Positions 49,990 through 59,213 of a stretch of DNA of 64,000 nt are shown in pieces (positions within the stretch are counted from its first letter, which is position 1; each line of letters begins with the position of its first letter). Origin of the DNA: Dyadobacter sp. CY343 (lineage in GTDB: Bacteria; Bacteroidota; Bacteroidia; Cytophagales; Spirosomataceae); contig NZ_JAJUXK010000007.1 in NCBI RefSeq assembly GCF_021390335.1, positions 336,248 through 400,247 of the forward strand. Reading direction: 5' to 3'. Both the position numbers and the translations under genes were made by a program. The notes under the pieces were generated by a model that made no database searches, was not told where the DNA came from, and saw nothing but the letters and a program-made list of their open reading frames with translations.

Positions 49990-51420
49990 TCAATCTTTAT
50001 CCTTTTTCCTGTTCAATTTCCAGGCACTGAACCCTAAATAGACCATACTGCCTCTCGCTCCTCCCCTTTTCCAAAGTCCGTTCACACTGCTAAGCCCCAG
50101 AAATATTGGTCCAAAATGCCCTACCGCTCCGATCGAAGGCCGATTATTTCCTTCAATGAATGAGATAGGGAATGCGAAATCGGAATCCTCATCTTCAAAA
50201 CGTGGTGTGATCGTGAAAGCATTTGGCTGATAAATATCCAAAAGCTCGCCTGACCGTTCTTGAAATCGTTTTGTTTGAGAAAGGTTAAGAAAGAAACCTT
50301 TTACTAATTGAAGATCCACTTCCAAATGCAAAGCCTGCGGCAATCTCACGCTTTTATTAAATGTTGTGTCAGAAGTTGAGGGATAAAGGCTCATAAAACC
50401 TTCGGTACCTCTGTCACTGATCGTTTCCAGCTCGGTTTGGCCAATTACTGCCTGCGCCTGCCGACCTCTCGACACTTTTGAATCATTGGTATTGTAGCGG
50501 ATTGAGCCAATATCTGTCAGCGAAGCGCCAAGCCGAATGAGGTATTCCGGGCTTTCGTCATACACTTCTTTTGATTTCCCCCAATAAGAACCAAGTTCAT
50601 AGCTGAAACCAAGATCATAACCCCAGCCGGATCCGTATTTATCGGAATTAAACAAGCTGCCGAGCGAAACGCCGCGGTTTGGTGTGCTGTAACCGCTTTC
50701 ATAACCGAAGTTGTTGACTGTTAACTCATTAATATCCGGATTTGTTGCGAGCGGCTGAATGGAAAAGTTTTCGACATTGGCAGACAAATACCCTACTCTC
50801 GCGCCAAAAACCCGCTTAACCGTACCGCCGATCCGTACCTTATGTGACTCTAAATCAAGTAGCTGCACGCCATAAGAAACACTTACATCTGAAAAACTTT
50901 GCTGAATAAGGCTAAAATCTCCCCAGGCTTCATTATTGACTGCCGGCGTACTTCCCGTATCCAATCTATGGAAATACAAATTGCGCACCGCATCGGGAAA
51001 ATGGTTCGCCATCGCGTAACCTCTCGTGCGGAACGATAATGCGAGTCCCTGGTATTTACCCAGAGAAATCATTGCCGACGGCCAGCGGATTTCACTTGCC
51101 AGATGGATCGGATCTTCATAAGAAAGTGAGCCCATTGTCCTCGACCGGCCGTATAATTCTTTGGTTGAATGCGGCGCAAGAAGCGGGTATAACAGTGAAT
51201 TTTCACCCAAAAACCTAAAATACCTGTAATTAATGCTCCCGCCGATGGTCCCGATATTGATCTGCCACTTATGCTTTGGCCCGCCTAGTACCGACGGGTT
51301 GTAGGTGGCGCGGTATAAGCCGCCGTAATTGCTTTTGTCGAGACCTGGAATTTGTTGGGCAAAGCTGCCTGTTGCGAAGAATGCGGAGAATAGTGCTGAG
51401 TAAAGTGCTGATTTTTTCAA
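49990..51420 (-). CDS. DUF5723 family outer-membrane protein
   Basis: The 476-residue protein has a signal peptide (MKKSALYSALFSAFFATGSF) and a beta-barrel character: strands such as HKWQINIGTIGGSINYRYFR, YQGLALSFRTRGYAMANHF and GSYWGKSKEVYDESPEYLIR, with repeated Asn-Pro and Gly turns. NYGGLYRATYNPSVLGGPKH near residue 30 fits the start of DUF5723 proteins, a Bacteroidota barrel family of unknown role. Its start is TTG, overlapping the recQ stop by four bases (TTGA), so translation is coupled to recQ. The link of a barrel gene with recQ seems to be positional only. Confidence 0.8.
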   Translation of the reverse strand: MKKSALYSALFSAFFATGSFAQQIPGLDKSNYGGLYRATYNPSVLGGPKHKWQINIGTIGGSINYRYFRFLGENSLLYPLLAPHSTKELYGRSRTMGSLSYEDPIHLASEIRWPSAMISLGKYQGLALSFRTRGYAMANHFPDAVRNLYFHRLDTGSTPAVNNEAWGDFSLIQQSFSDVSVSYGVQLLDLESHKVRIGGTVKRVFGARVGYLSANVENFSIQPLATNPDINELTVNNFGYESGYSTPNRGVSLGSLFNSDKYGSGWGYDLGFSYELGSYWGKSKEVYDESPEYLIRLGASLTDIGSIRYNTNDSKVSRGRQAQAVIGQTELETISDRGTEGFMSLYPSTSDTTFNKSVRLPQALHLEVDLQLVKGFFLNLSQTKRFQERSGELLDIYQPNAFTITPRFEDEDSDFAFPISFIEGNNRPSIGAVGHFGPIFLGLSSVNGLWKRGGARGSMVYLGFSAWKLNRKKDKD

Positions 51421-53333
51421 TGTTGAGATTTGTTTGTAATGTTCAGTTTTCCGGAAGAATCGTAAAGTAGTAGCTCTTGTCCGATCAACTCCCGTAGTGT
51501 TTGTATTAGTAAATTTTCATCCGTATGCTCAAAAGCCTGACCCAATGCGACAGGGGCCAATGCGCCTTCCTTTTTGATATATTGAATAATTTGCCCGGCC
51601 AGATTCGCTTCGGTCGTTTCGTTTTTTTTCTTTTTTAAACAAATATCACAGATCCCGCACTCTTCCGCGTCGAACTCGTTGAAATATTCCAGCAATAATA
51701 ATGTCCGGCAAATGCGGGTGTGCGACGCATATCTGGCAACTGCCCGGGCTTTTGTTAAATCCCGCTCCTTTTTTCGCTGTATTTCAAAAACATTGAGCGG
51801 CAGAACCGACGCTTCATATCTGGGTGTCAGGAATAGAAGTTGAGGTTTGTCTTTTCTGGGCTGGTAATCCACTATTTCGCGCTCGGCCAGGAATTTCAGT
51901 TTTTTGATAACTTCCGCTTCCGGGGCAAAATAGATCTGCGCCAGTTCCGTCTCCGAGATCCGCACATATTCTGTAAAAACCTCGCCGCCGTAGAGTCGCA
52001 AAATCAATTTGATAAACGAATCCATTTCCTGGTAACGTATCTGGAAGTCGTACAATTGGCGGTTATCTACCAGGAAATGTATCTTGGAAGGATCGTTGAA
52101 ATTTTCGCTTAATTGAATAAAACCCTCTTCTTCAAGGAGTTTCAATGCGTAATGCGTTTCACTTGACGGTAACCCGAATACGCCGGTAAAATCTTGAATA
52201 TCAAAGCTATACCCCGCCATTTCACCCCCATTAACAGGTACCTGGTAATAATTCGCGAGCGATTGGTAAACCTTCCGCAGCACTTCCATGCCTGGGTACC
52301 GCCTTTCGATATTCTTTGAAAGTTCTTCCAGCTCGATCGGACTGAAAAGTGCTACTGCGTACGCTTTTTTCTCATCGCGCCCTGCCCTGCCAGCCTCCTG
52401 GTAATAGGCTTCCAGGTTATCAGGTAAGTCGAAATGGATCACGGAGCGCACATCGGGCTTGTCGATCCCCATTCCAAATGCATTGGTTGCCACCACAGCC
52501 CTGATCTGGTTTCGGATCCAGGCAGTTTGCCGCTCCGACCTGTCTTTAAGCGGCAGGCCCGCGTGGTATGCTTGTGCAGAAATGCCCTTTCGGTTGAGCC
52601 AGTCGGTAATTTCCTTGGTTTTTTTCCTCGTCCGCACATAAATGATCGCCGATCCTTCCACATTTTTTAATACCTGCAATATCTTGGCTTCCTTATTTTC
52701 TTCACCAAAAGCGGAATAGGAAAGATTAGCGCGCGCGAATGATTGTTTGAAAACGCGCGAATTTTTCATTTCCAGCTTATCCAGAATATCCGCCCGCACT
52801 TCTTCGGTGGCAGTCGCGGTTAATGCGATCAGCGGCACGTGCGGGATCAGCTTGCGAAATTCGGAAATGAGGAGATAGGAAGGCCGGAAATCGTAACCCC
52901 ATGCAGAAATGCAATGTGCCTCGTCGATTGCGAGCAAACATACGTTCATTTGCGCCACGCGCACTTTCATAATATCTGTGCGCAACCTTTCAGGCGAAAC
53001 GTACAGGAATTTGGTATTTCCGTGAATGCAGTTATCGAGGGTAATATCAATCTCATTTTTGCCCATTCCGGTGTGAATGGCGGCAGCAGAAATTTCCCGT
53101 TTTTTGAGTTGTTCTACCTGATCTTTCATCAACGCGATCAGCGGCGTTACCACAATGCAAACCCCCTCCATCGCCATTACCGGCACCTGGAAACAGACAG
53201 ATTTTCCGCCTCCCGTGGGTAGCAAAACGAGGGTGTCGATGCCATTCAGGACGGTTTTAATCGCATCTTCCTGGAAGGGACGAAACGTATTATAGCCCCA
53301 AAAACGCTTTAAAATGGCATGAAGATCAATCAT
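51417..53333 (-). CDS. recQ: RecQ family ATP-dependent DNA helicase
   Basis: The 638-residue 3'-5' DNA helicase unwinds recombination and repair intermediates. Walker A VLLPTGGGKSVCFQVPV lies near residue 40, LAIDEAHCISAWGYDFRPSY (DEAH box and RecQ loop) near 135, ALTATATEEVRADIL near 170, and the helicase C block YHAGLPLKDRSERQTAW with ATNAFGMGIDKPDVRSVIHF and QEAGRAGRDEKKA. The zinc-binding cysteines (CRTLLLLEYF, CGICDIC) and an RQC-like winged helix follow. There is no HRDC domain at the end, only a short tail. A second small helicase-linked gene follows by a four-base overlap (DUF5723). Confidence 0.94.
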   Translation of the reverse strand: MIDLHAILKRFWGYNTFRPFQEDAIKTVLNGIDTLVLLPTGGGKSVCFQVPVMAMEGVCIVVTPLIALMKDQVEQLKKREISAAAIHTGMGKNEIDITLDNCIHGNTKFLYVSPERLRTDIMKVRVAQMNVCLLAIDEAHCISAWGYDFRPSYLLISEFRKLIPHVPLIALTATATEEVRADILDKLEMKNSRVFKQSFARANLSYSAFGEENKEAKILQVLKNVEGSAIIYVRTRKKTKEITDWLNRKGISAQAYHAGLPLKDRSERQTAWIRNQIRAVVATNAFGMGIDKPDVRSVIHFDLPDNLEAYYQEAGRAGRDEKKAYAVALFSPIELEELSKNIERRYPGMEVLRKVYQSLANYYQVPVNGGEMAGYSFDIQDFTGVFGLPSSETHYALKLLEEEGFIQLSENFNDPSKIHFLVDNRQLYDFQIRYQEMDSFIKLILRLYGGEVFTEYVRISETELAQIYFAPEAEVIKKLKFLAEREIVDYQPRKDKPQLLFLTPRYEASVLPLNVFEIQRKKERDLTKARAVARYASHTRICRTLLLLEYFNEFDAEECGICDICLKKKKNETTEANLAGQIIQYIKKEGALAPVALGQAFEHTDENLLIQTLRELIGQELLLYDSSGKLNITNKSQH

Positions 53334-53450
53334 TCCGGCAAGTTACAGTGTGTTATTCGCAAACTCAAAATTACCGTACCGGCAGCTAACCGGGCCAGAT
53401 TTAAATGCTTGAAAATATTAACTTTGTTTTCATTCATTTAAAACGGTTTC

Positions 53451-54722
53451 ATGCGCACGCTGCTTTTCCTTATCAGTATTGTTAGCCTCTCCGGCTGTTC
53501 CGTATCGCGGTATATTAATAAGGAAATAAAAAATTCGCCGGTTCTGGGCCAGCAGCATACGGGAGTTTCTATCTCCAATCTGAGTGAGGGGAAAGAGCTG
53601 GCTTCTTACCAGAGCAACAAATATTTTACGCCTGCATCCAATACAAAGCTATTCAGTTTTTACGCAGGTTTATGTGCCCTGGGAGATTCTATTCCGGGTT
53701 TGGAGTACCTGGAATGGGGTGAATTGCTGATCATCCGTGGTACAGGCGACCCTTCACTATTGCACCCTGACCTGCCTCCCAGTAAGGTAATCGACTTTCT
53801 GAAAAGCCGTAAAGAACCTATTTTTTTTACCCCCTATAATTTTGAAAACAAGCGATTTGGCTCCGGCTGGGCGTGGAGCGACTATAATGATTACTACCAG
53901 GCGGAAGTTACGCCAATGCCTATTTATGGAAATATTGCGCGATTTAAAGGTGGGGCTTCTCAATTTACGGTCAGTCCAGGGCGCTGGAAGCAGGCGTTGG
54001 TTTTCGATAGTCTGGCCTCCGGTATCGAGCGGGAAGAATTTTTTAACATATTTCACCACTCTAAACTCGGCGTTCCTCAGGGACTTGAACAGGATGTGCC
54101 GGTCCGCATGACGGATCAACTCACCGTGCAGCTTCTGAGTGACACGCTGAAAAAGGAGGTTAAGCTCATTAATATTCCGCTGGATATTGAGTTGCAGCGC
54201 ATTAATAGCATTCCTTCGGATTCGCTGTATACCAGAATGATGCAGGTGAGCGATAATATGATGGCCGAGCAATTAATGCTGCTTTACGCTTCGGCGAGCG
54301 GGCTCCCGCTGAATACTGAAAAAGCGATCGCTCATGCAATTGAGCACCATTTGAAAGATTTACCCGACAAGCCGATCTGGAAAGACGGGTCGGGATTGAG
54401 CAGGTATAATCTCTTTACGCCCAGAAGTATCGTGGCTCTTTTGCAAAAGATCTATGTAAAAATGCCACAGGAAAAGCTGTTTAAAATACTGCCTTCCGGC
54501 GGGCAAAGCGGGACTTTGAAGAATTTATTTAAAGACAGTACTCCCTTTATTTACGCAAAAACGGGTAGCCTAAGTAACGTCTACAACCTGAGCGGGTTTT
54601 TAGTCTCAAAAAAAGGTAAGGTGCTGGTATTCAGCTTTATGAATAATGGATTTACACGCCCTGGCAGTGAAGTGAGGAAAGAAGTGGAGCGGATATTGAC
54701 CGGTGTACGCGATAAATTTTAA
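53451..54722 (+). CDS. dacB: D-alanyl-D-alanine carboxypeptidase/endopeptidase (PBP4 type, S13), lipoprotein
   Basis: The enzyme trims peptide cross-links of peptidoglycan in the periplasm. The 423-residue protein has a lipoprotein signal with lipobox L-S-G-C (Cys16), so it is membrane-anchored. The three penicillin-binding motifs are in place: S-x-x-K as SNTK at 63-66, S-x-N as SDNMMAEQ near 270, and K-T-G as AKTGSLSNVYNLSGFL near 368. GTGDPSLLHPDL matches the PBP4 insert domain. It is shorter than E. coli DacB because the insert is reduced. It is divergent from recQ. Confidence 0.92.
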   Translation: MRTLLFLISIVSLSGCSVSRYINKEIKNSPVLGQQHTGVSISNLSEGKELASYQSNKYFTPASNTKLFSFYAGLCALGDSIPGLEYLEWGELLIIRGTGDPSLLHPDLPPSKVIDFLKSRKEPIFFTPYNFENKRFGSGWAWSDYNDYYQAEVTPMPIYGNIARFKGGASQFTVSPGRWKQALVFDSLASGIEREEFFNIFHHSKLGVPQGLEQDVPVRMTDQLTVQLLSDTLKKEVKLINIPLDIELQRINSIPSDSLYTRMMQVSDNMMAEQLMLLYASASGLPLNTEKAIAHAIEHHLKDLPDKPIWKDGSGLSRYNLFTPRSIVALLQKIYVKMPQEKLFKILPSGGQSGTLKNLFKDSTPFIYAKTGSLSNVYNLSGFLVSKKGKVLVFSFMNNGFTRPGSEVRKEVERILTGVRDKF

Positions 54723-54723
54723 G

Positions 54724-56424
54724 CTATTCTTTTTCTTCCCAGGTTTTGCCGGTACAGTAAATGCGGTTCATTCCATTTTTACGAACCAATAGGTAAACCT
54801 GATAACTCCCCGGCTCCACAGTCGCCTCGTGAAAGCTTCCATACGCGCCTTTTGAAAAGTACATCAATCTTCTCAAAGTCGTTTTTAGTGGTACGGCAGC
54901 TTGATAAGGCGGCGATACATACGCGTGCTCAGCTGATTTAAGCAAAATATAAGGACCGTCAGAATAGTCCCTTTCTGCTTTGAAGAAATCCTGAGGGAAT
55001 CGGATAACAATATGGTTACCAACCTTCTCTACGATTTCCGGGGTTAGCAGACTGTCACATTGGATATCCAGGTTTTTCTTGTCGGGATTCCAGCCTTCTG
55101 CCAGCGGATCTCGCGACTTATAATAGGAACGTATCTTCTCATAATGCTGCTGGTCCATTGAAAACATACTTAAACCCAGCCAATCTGCATTGAAGCGTGC
55201 ATTAAATTCCTGCGCAATGGCCGCCCGGCGGTTATTGACCGCGTCTGCAAAATTACTGTGCAGAATCACCAGGTTCAATATGATAGTCAGCACTAAAATC
55301 CCTGGGACAAATTTTCTAACGGTCACTTTTGTGGTAAGTGCGAGAAATGCGTAATACAATGCAATGCACCACAGCGCCGAATACATGCGGTACCGGCCTT
55401 TGAACATTCCTTCAAAAGTGTCTGTCGGAATGCGTTTGTAGGTTAAGGCGAGTGCGGTAATAGCTACTAATATGGCTATTCCGGCCGCAAATAGGGCTGT
55501 TTGATTCGCATAAGGAGCTTTCAAGAAAGCCGAATCCCACAATTTGCTGAATTCTTTTCGGTAAAGAAAAATAAGCAGACCGATGAAAAACATTCCAAAA
55601 ACCGACGCCAGATACAATATGGAATAAGGTGTATTATAGGCAGTGAGGGTGACTATTGAACCGATAAATCCAAAAAATCCGAAAAAGCCTTCATGTACCT
55701 GCTTTGGATTTGTAATATCAAGATTTTGAGTAATAGGAGTGAAATCGATAAAATACACGATTCCAACTACCACCGTAGTGACTAGTGTGATCAGAAACTG
55801 TTTCCTGTATCCTGTAAGCAGGTATATCAATCCTATTACGGGGAAAACCATTAACCCATTTCCGTAAGTGAATGTAGCTGCGAGCGCGAAAAATAAGGCG
55901 GCTAATAGCTTTTTGGGATGGAATGCTGCAAAATAAAGAGCCGAGAGAAAGAAAAGGATTACGCCAAAATTGCATAGCGAACTAACGCCCCAGAATATAT
56001 TTTCAAAAGACTGGATATTGAACCACAACCATAAAACAGGAACGAAGTACCATATTGAAATGCGGAGCTTGCTAAACGCACGATAAAAGAAAAACGCGCA
56101 AAGTGCCCAGCAGACATTGGCAATGATCATCGGCCAAACAAGGTTGACTTCACCAAATATCCCGTAAAGCAGCAGAATTACAGAACGGGAGAAAACAAGC
56201 CGGTGTTCGGGAAATAAGTCTGTAAGTAACTTCCAGCGTTCCAGCAGATCAGCATCGCCGAATGGCGGAATTATGCCTAAAATAGTAATGTCGTCGAAAG
56301 CTACATAATTGACATTCAGCGCGATTGTCTTAAAAACCCAAATATAAATGACGACCGGAGCAATGCAAAACAATAATAAAAGCCAGGTTTTTTCCCTGGC
56401 TAAGCGTAGGAGAGATTGGAGCAT
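54724..56424 (-). CDS. Polytopic membrane protein of unknown function (possible GT-C type)
   Basis: About 566 residues with roughly ten membrane helices in the first 400 (LLLLFCIAPVVIYIWVFKTI, ILFFLSALYFAAFHPKKLLA, ATFTYGNGLMVFPVIGLIYL) and a soluble C-terminal part of about 160. The first outer loop contains an Asp pair (NYVAFDDITILGIIPPFGDA) and a later loop has Arg-rich text (EHRLVFSRS), an arrangement seen in GT-C glycosyltransferases, but no family match is certain. ATG 56424 is preferred; the open frame starts 12 codons earlier and would overlap the upstream gene. It is co-directional with the MORN-like gene, 4 bases apart. Confidence 0.7.
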   Translation of the reverse strand: MLQSLLRLAREKTWLLLLFCIAPVVIYIWVFKTIALNVNYVAFDDITILGIIPPFGDADLLERWKLLTDLFPEHRLVFSRSVILLLYGIFGEVNLVWPMIIANVCWALCAFFFYRAFSKLRISIWYFVPVLWLWFNIQSFENIFWGVSSLCNFGVILFFLSALYFAAFHPKKLLAALFFALAATFTYGNGLMVFPVIGLIYLLTGYRKQFLITLVTTVVVGIVYFIDFTPITQNLDITNPKQVHEGFFGFFGFIGSIVTLTAYNTPYSILYLASVFGMFFIGLLIFLYRKEFSKLWDSAFLKAPYANQTALFAAGIAILVAITALALTYKRIPTDTFEGMFKGRYRMYSALWCIALYYAFLALTTKVTVRKFVPGILVLTIILNLVILHSNFADAVNNRRAAIAQEFNARFNADWLGLSMFSMDQQHYEKIRSYYKSRDPLAEGWNPDKKNLDIQCDSLLTPEIVEKVGNHIVIRFPQDFFKAERDYSDGPYILLKSAEHAYVSPPYQAAVPLKTTLRRLMYFSKGAYGSFHEATVEPGSYQVYLLVRKNGMNRIYCTGKTWEEKE

Positions 56425-56428
56425 AAAG

Positions 56429-57442
56429 TTAATTTTCGGTTTCCTCTTCGGCCGAGGCACGGGGATCCTTTGTGTAATCGTAAAGCAGCTTGCCCTTATC
56501 GTCCCACTCTCTCAAAACAAAAGGCTCAAAATCTTCTTCCCAACTTGTTTTGGGATATTGTATCTCTTTTTTCCGCTGTCTCCGAAACTGGTAATATTCA
56601 ATCCAGCGGCCCACTTTCTTGCCGTCGTCGTATTTACCATTGGCCATTAATTGACCTTCTTTATAAAATTGCAAAAATTCGCCTTCCACCTCCCCAAATG
56701 CAACCGGCACTACTTCCTTGATCTGTGTGTGTGCTGAATCATAATAAGTTATGCGGGACTCAGAGGGAAATCCTTTATCCCAGACTGATTTATCGATCAG
56801 ATTATATTTCGCATCGTATTTCACCCAGCGACCGTCTTTCACGCCCATAAAATAGTAACCCTCCTCGATCAGATTTTCGCCATTATACTTTTTGTATGAA
56901 CCGTGGAGCGGCAGCGCCTGGTCTTTTTTCTGGATCACCGCTGAACTGAGCTTCTTGCCTTTTTTGTCGTACCAGCGGGTTTCCGTAGCGCGGGCATAGG
57001 GACTGATCGGCTGATATTCCTTTAATACATGAAACGATTCGACTGTCGCGCGGTCGCCGCTGCCGTATTTCACCGACATACTTTGCATTGGAACACCTTT
57101 ATATTGCACTTTTGCAAGCTTAGCTCTTTCCTTTTTTGCCTTCCTGTCGGATTTCTGGCTCTTGTATTCCTTTACCCGTAAACCCAGGTCAGGAATGGTT
57201 TCGCCAAAAAGTGTTGACAGACTTGTGGATTTCCCCTTATCACCTGGCAATGAGGCTCCTACAACCGGATCGAGACCCGAAATAAATGAACTAAGTCCGG
57301 TTGGCCGGCTCGTTGTGTCCTTTTTTACTGTCTCTTTTGGAAGCCAGGCGGGTGGTGTAGAATCCTTTTGAACGGACTGAGCATATCCCCCCTCTATCAG
57401 AATACACGAAATTAGGCTACAAATCAGAACGATTCTTTGCAT
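56429..57442 (-). CDS. Exported MORN-repeat-like protein
   Basis: The 337-residue protein has a signal peptide (MQRIVLICSLISCILIEGGY, then AQ). The C-terminal half contains repeated short motifs of the MORN type: LHGSYKKYNGENLIEEGYYF, then VKDGRWVKYDAKYNLIDKSV, EFLQFYKEGQLMANGKYDDG and KKVGRWIEYYQFRRQRKKEI. These are common in Bacteroidota envelope proteins of unknown role. The middle section (residues 50-130) is basic and low in complexity. The membrane-protein gene follows 4 bases later, so they form an operon. Confidence 0.8.
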   Translation of the reverse strand: MQRIVLICSLISCILIEGGYAQSVQKDSTPPAWLPKETVKKDTTSRPTGLSSFISGLDPVVGASLPGDKGKSTSLSTLFGETIPDLGLRVKEYKSQKSDRKAKKERAKLAKVQYKGVPMQSMSVKYGSGDRATVESFHVLKEYQPISPYARATETRWYDKKGKKLSSAVIQKKDQALPLHGSYKKYNGENLIEEGYYFMGVKDGRWVKYDAKYNLIDKSVWDKGFPSESRITYYDSAHTQIKEVVPVAFGEVEGEFLQFYKEGQLMANGKYDDGKKVGRWIEYYQFRRQRKKEIQYPKTSWEEDFEPFVLREWDDKGKLLYDYTKDPRASAEEETEN

Positions 57443-57474
57443 GAGAATTGGATTTTTCTTACGAGCAAGATTGT

Positions 57475-57482
57475 TACTTTTG
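57475..57482 (+). promoter_or_regulatory. Probable -7 element of the GDP-L-fucose synthase gene
   Basis: TACTTTTG matches TAnnTTTG; the surrounding GTTAC-TTTT-GTAAC is also palindromic. The nearest TTG upstream (57448-57450) is four to five bases too far away for a perfect promoter. The start codon lies 55 bases downstream. Confidence 0.45.
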
Positions 57483-57537
57483 TAACGAATTGATTTTTTC
57501 TATATTGATATTCAACGTACAAATTTAAAAAAACACC

Positions 57538-58479
57538 GTGGAAAAAAGCGCAAAAATTTATATCGCCGGGCACAGAGGAATGGTAGGTTCTGCCATACAT
57601 AGAAAATTGGTCAAAGAAGGCTTTAATAATCTGGTGCTAAAAACTTCTTCCGAGCTTGATCTGCGCGATCAGGGTGCAGTTAGATCTTTCTTCGAAACGG
57701 AGCGTCCGGAATATATTTTTCTTGCTGCCGCAAAAGTAGGTGGCATATTGGCCAATAACATTTACCGCGCCGAGTTTTTACATGATAACCTCCTGATTCA
57801 GAATAATGTAATCGACAGTGCGTACCGTTCCGGCGCGACAAAGCTGATGTTCCTGGGTTCCAGCTGCATTTACCCAAAACTTGCTCCGCAGCCGCTACGC
57901 GAAGATTCTTTGCTGACAGGATTATTAGAGCCGACCAACGAACCTTACGCAATTGCGAAGATCGCGGGTATTAAAATGTGCGAAGCTTACCGCGCGCAGT
58001 ATGGCTGCAATTTTATCTCGGCAATGCCCACTAACCTGTATGGTCCGAACGATAATTACGACCTGAACAACTCACACGTACTGCCCGCAATGATCCGGAA
58101 ATTCCACGAAGCGAAGGAAGAAAACAGGCCTGCTGTTGAGCTTTGGGGTACAGGATCGCCGCTGAGAGAATTTTTACACGCAGATGATCTGGCCGATGCC
58201 TGCTACTTTTTAATGCAGAATTACAATGAGCCGGGCTTTGTAAATGTGGGTGTAGGTGCGGACGTGACGATCAAATCTCTGGCTGAAATGATCAGGGATA
58301 TTGTTGGTTACGAAGGTGATATTAACTGGAATACAGACAAACCTGATGGCACGCCGAGAAAGCTGATGGACGTAAGCAAGCTGCACGGTTTGGGATGGAA
58401 ACACCGGATAGAATTGGAAGACGGGATCCGTGTAACTTACCAGGATTTCCTGCAAAAAAGAGAAACGTATGCGGTCTAA
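57538..58479 (+). CDS. fcl: GDP-L-fucose synthase
   Basis: The enzyme epimerises and reduces GDP-4-keto-6-deoxymannose to GDP-L-fucose, a donor for cell-surface polysaccharides. The 313-residue SDR protein has the nucleotide-binding motif IAGHRGMVGSAIHRKLV at the N-terminus, catalytic residues in LGSSCIYPKLAPQPLREDS (Ser), EPYAIAKIAGIKMCEAY (Tyr-x-x-x-Lys), and the family block PTNLYGPNDNYDLNNSHVLP near 160 with PLREFLHADDLADACYFL near 220. The start is GTG 57538. A gmd gene would be the partner but is not in the window. Neighbours are not obviously sugar genes. Confidence 0.93.
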   Translation: MEKSAKIYIAGHRGMVGSAIHRKLVKEGFNNLVLKTSSELDLRDQGAVRSFFETERPEYIFLAAAKVGGILANNIYRAEFLHDNLLIQNNVIDSAYRSGATKLMFLGSSCIYPKLAPQPLREDSLLTGLLEPTNEPYAIAKIAGIKMCEAYRAQYGCNFISAMPTNLYGPNDNYDLNNSHVLPAMIRKFHEAKEENRPAVELWGTGSPLREFLHADDLADACYFLMQNYNEPGFVNVGVGADVTIKSLAEMIRDIVGYEGDINWNTDKPDGTPRKLMDVSKLHGLGWKHRIELEDGIRVTYQDFLQKRETYAV

Positions 58480-58611
58480 ATTGATAGCTGGCAATGCGTT
58501 TAAAACGTTGTAAGCCTAATATTTAAGTACTAAAATCTATTTTGACCTACGATAATTCTTTTTTTTGACAAATTTCCAATATAAAATTATAAGAATCTTC
58601 GGGAATCTAAT

Positions 58612-58619
58612 TAGTTTTG
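58612..58619 (+). promoter_or_regulatory. Probable -7 element of the Lrp-family gene
   Basis: TAGTTTTG matches TAnnTTTG, 46 bases before the start codon. No clear -33 element is seen. Confidence 0.45.
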
Positions 58620-58664
58620 CAGCGTCCCAAAAAGGGGCATTTTTAAAACCTTAGTCAGAGAGAA

Positions 58665-59138
58665 ATGTCGGCCATTATTAAGTTAGACCAGATAGACCGT
58701 AAAGTACTGGAGATCCTTCAAACGAACGCAAAAATAACCAACGCACAACTATCGAAAGAAATAGGGCTGTCCCCTGCTCCGACTTTGGAGCGCGTGAAAA
58801 AGCTGGAACAGTCGGGCATTATAAAGAGCTACCACGCTCAGCTTGAACCTGAGAAAGTAGGCTTGGGTGTAAGTACCTTTGTTCAGATTTCACTGGTAGG
58901 ACACCGTAAAGCTGTGACGGAATCGTTTGTTGAAAAGATCCACGCAATCCCAGAAGTAATTGAATGCCACCATATTACAGGTACAGGTGACTTTTTATTG
59001 AGAGTTATCTCGAAAGATATCAGTACTTATCAAAAACTGATGCTTGAAAAGATCAATGAAATTGAAGAGGTCGCAAGTACTCAGACGATGGTGATCCTGT
59101 CTACTTTTAAAGAAAGCAAAGTATTACCTATACCTTGA
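58665..59138 (+). CDS. Lrp/AsnC family transcriptional regulator
   Basis: The 157-residue protein has the N-terminal helix-turn-helix (LDQIDRKVLEILQTNAKITN, then AQLSKEIGLSPAPTLERVKK) and a C-terminal RAM domain at about 70-150 that binds amino acids and oligomerises (GVSTFVQISLVGHRKAVTES, then CHHITGTGDFLLRVISKDIS). Lrp proteins are octameric regulators of amino-acid metabolism genes. No neighbour is an obvious target; it is a single gene with a -7 element ahead and a bidirectional terminator behind. Confidence 0.93.
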   Translation: MSAIIKLDQIDRKVLEILQTNAKITNAQLSKEIGLSPAPTLERVKKLEQSGIIKSYHAQLEPEKVGLGVSTFVQISLVGHRKAVTESFVEKIHAIPEVIECHHITGTGDFLLRVISKDISTYQKLMLEKINEIEEVASTQTMVILSTFKESKVLPIP

Positions 59139-59160
59139 TGATATTTCGTCAGGACATTAA

Positions 59161-59189
59161 AAAACCGCAGAATATACTTCTGCGGTTTT
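59161..59189. terminator. Bidirectional terminator between the Lrp gene and DUF4301
   Basis: AAAACCGCAGAA (59161-59172) pairs with TTCTGCGGTTTT (59178-59189) around a five-base loop; T tracts on both strands follow. Confidence 0.9.
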
Positions 59190-59213
59190 TTTCTTTTTAT
59201 TAAATCTTCTTCA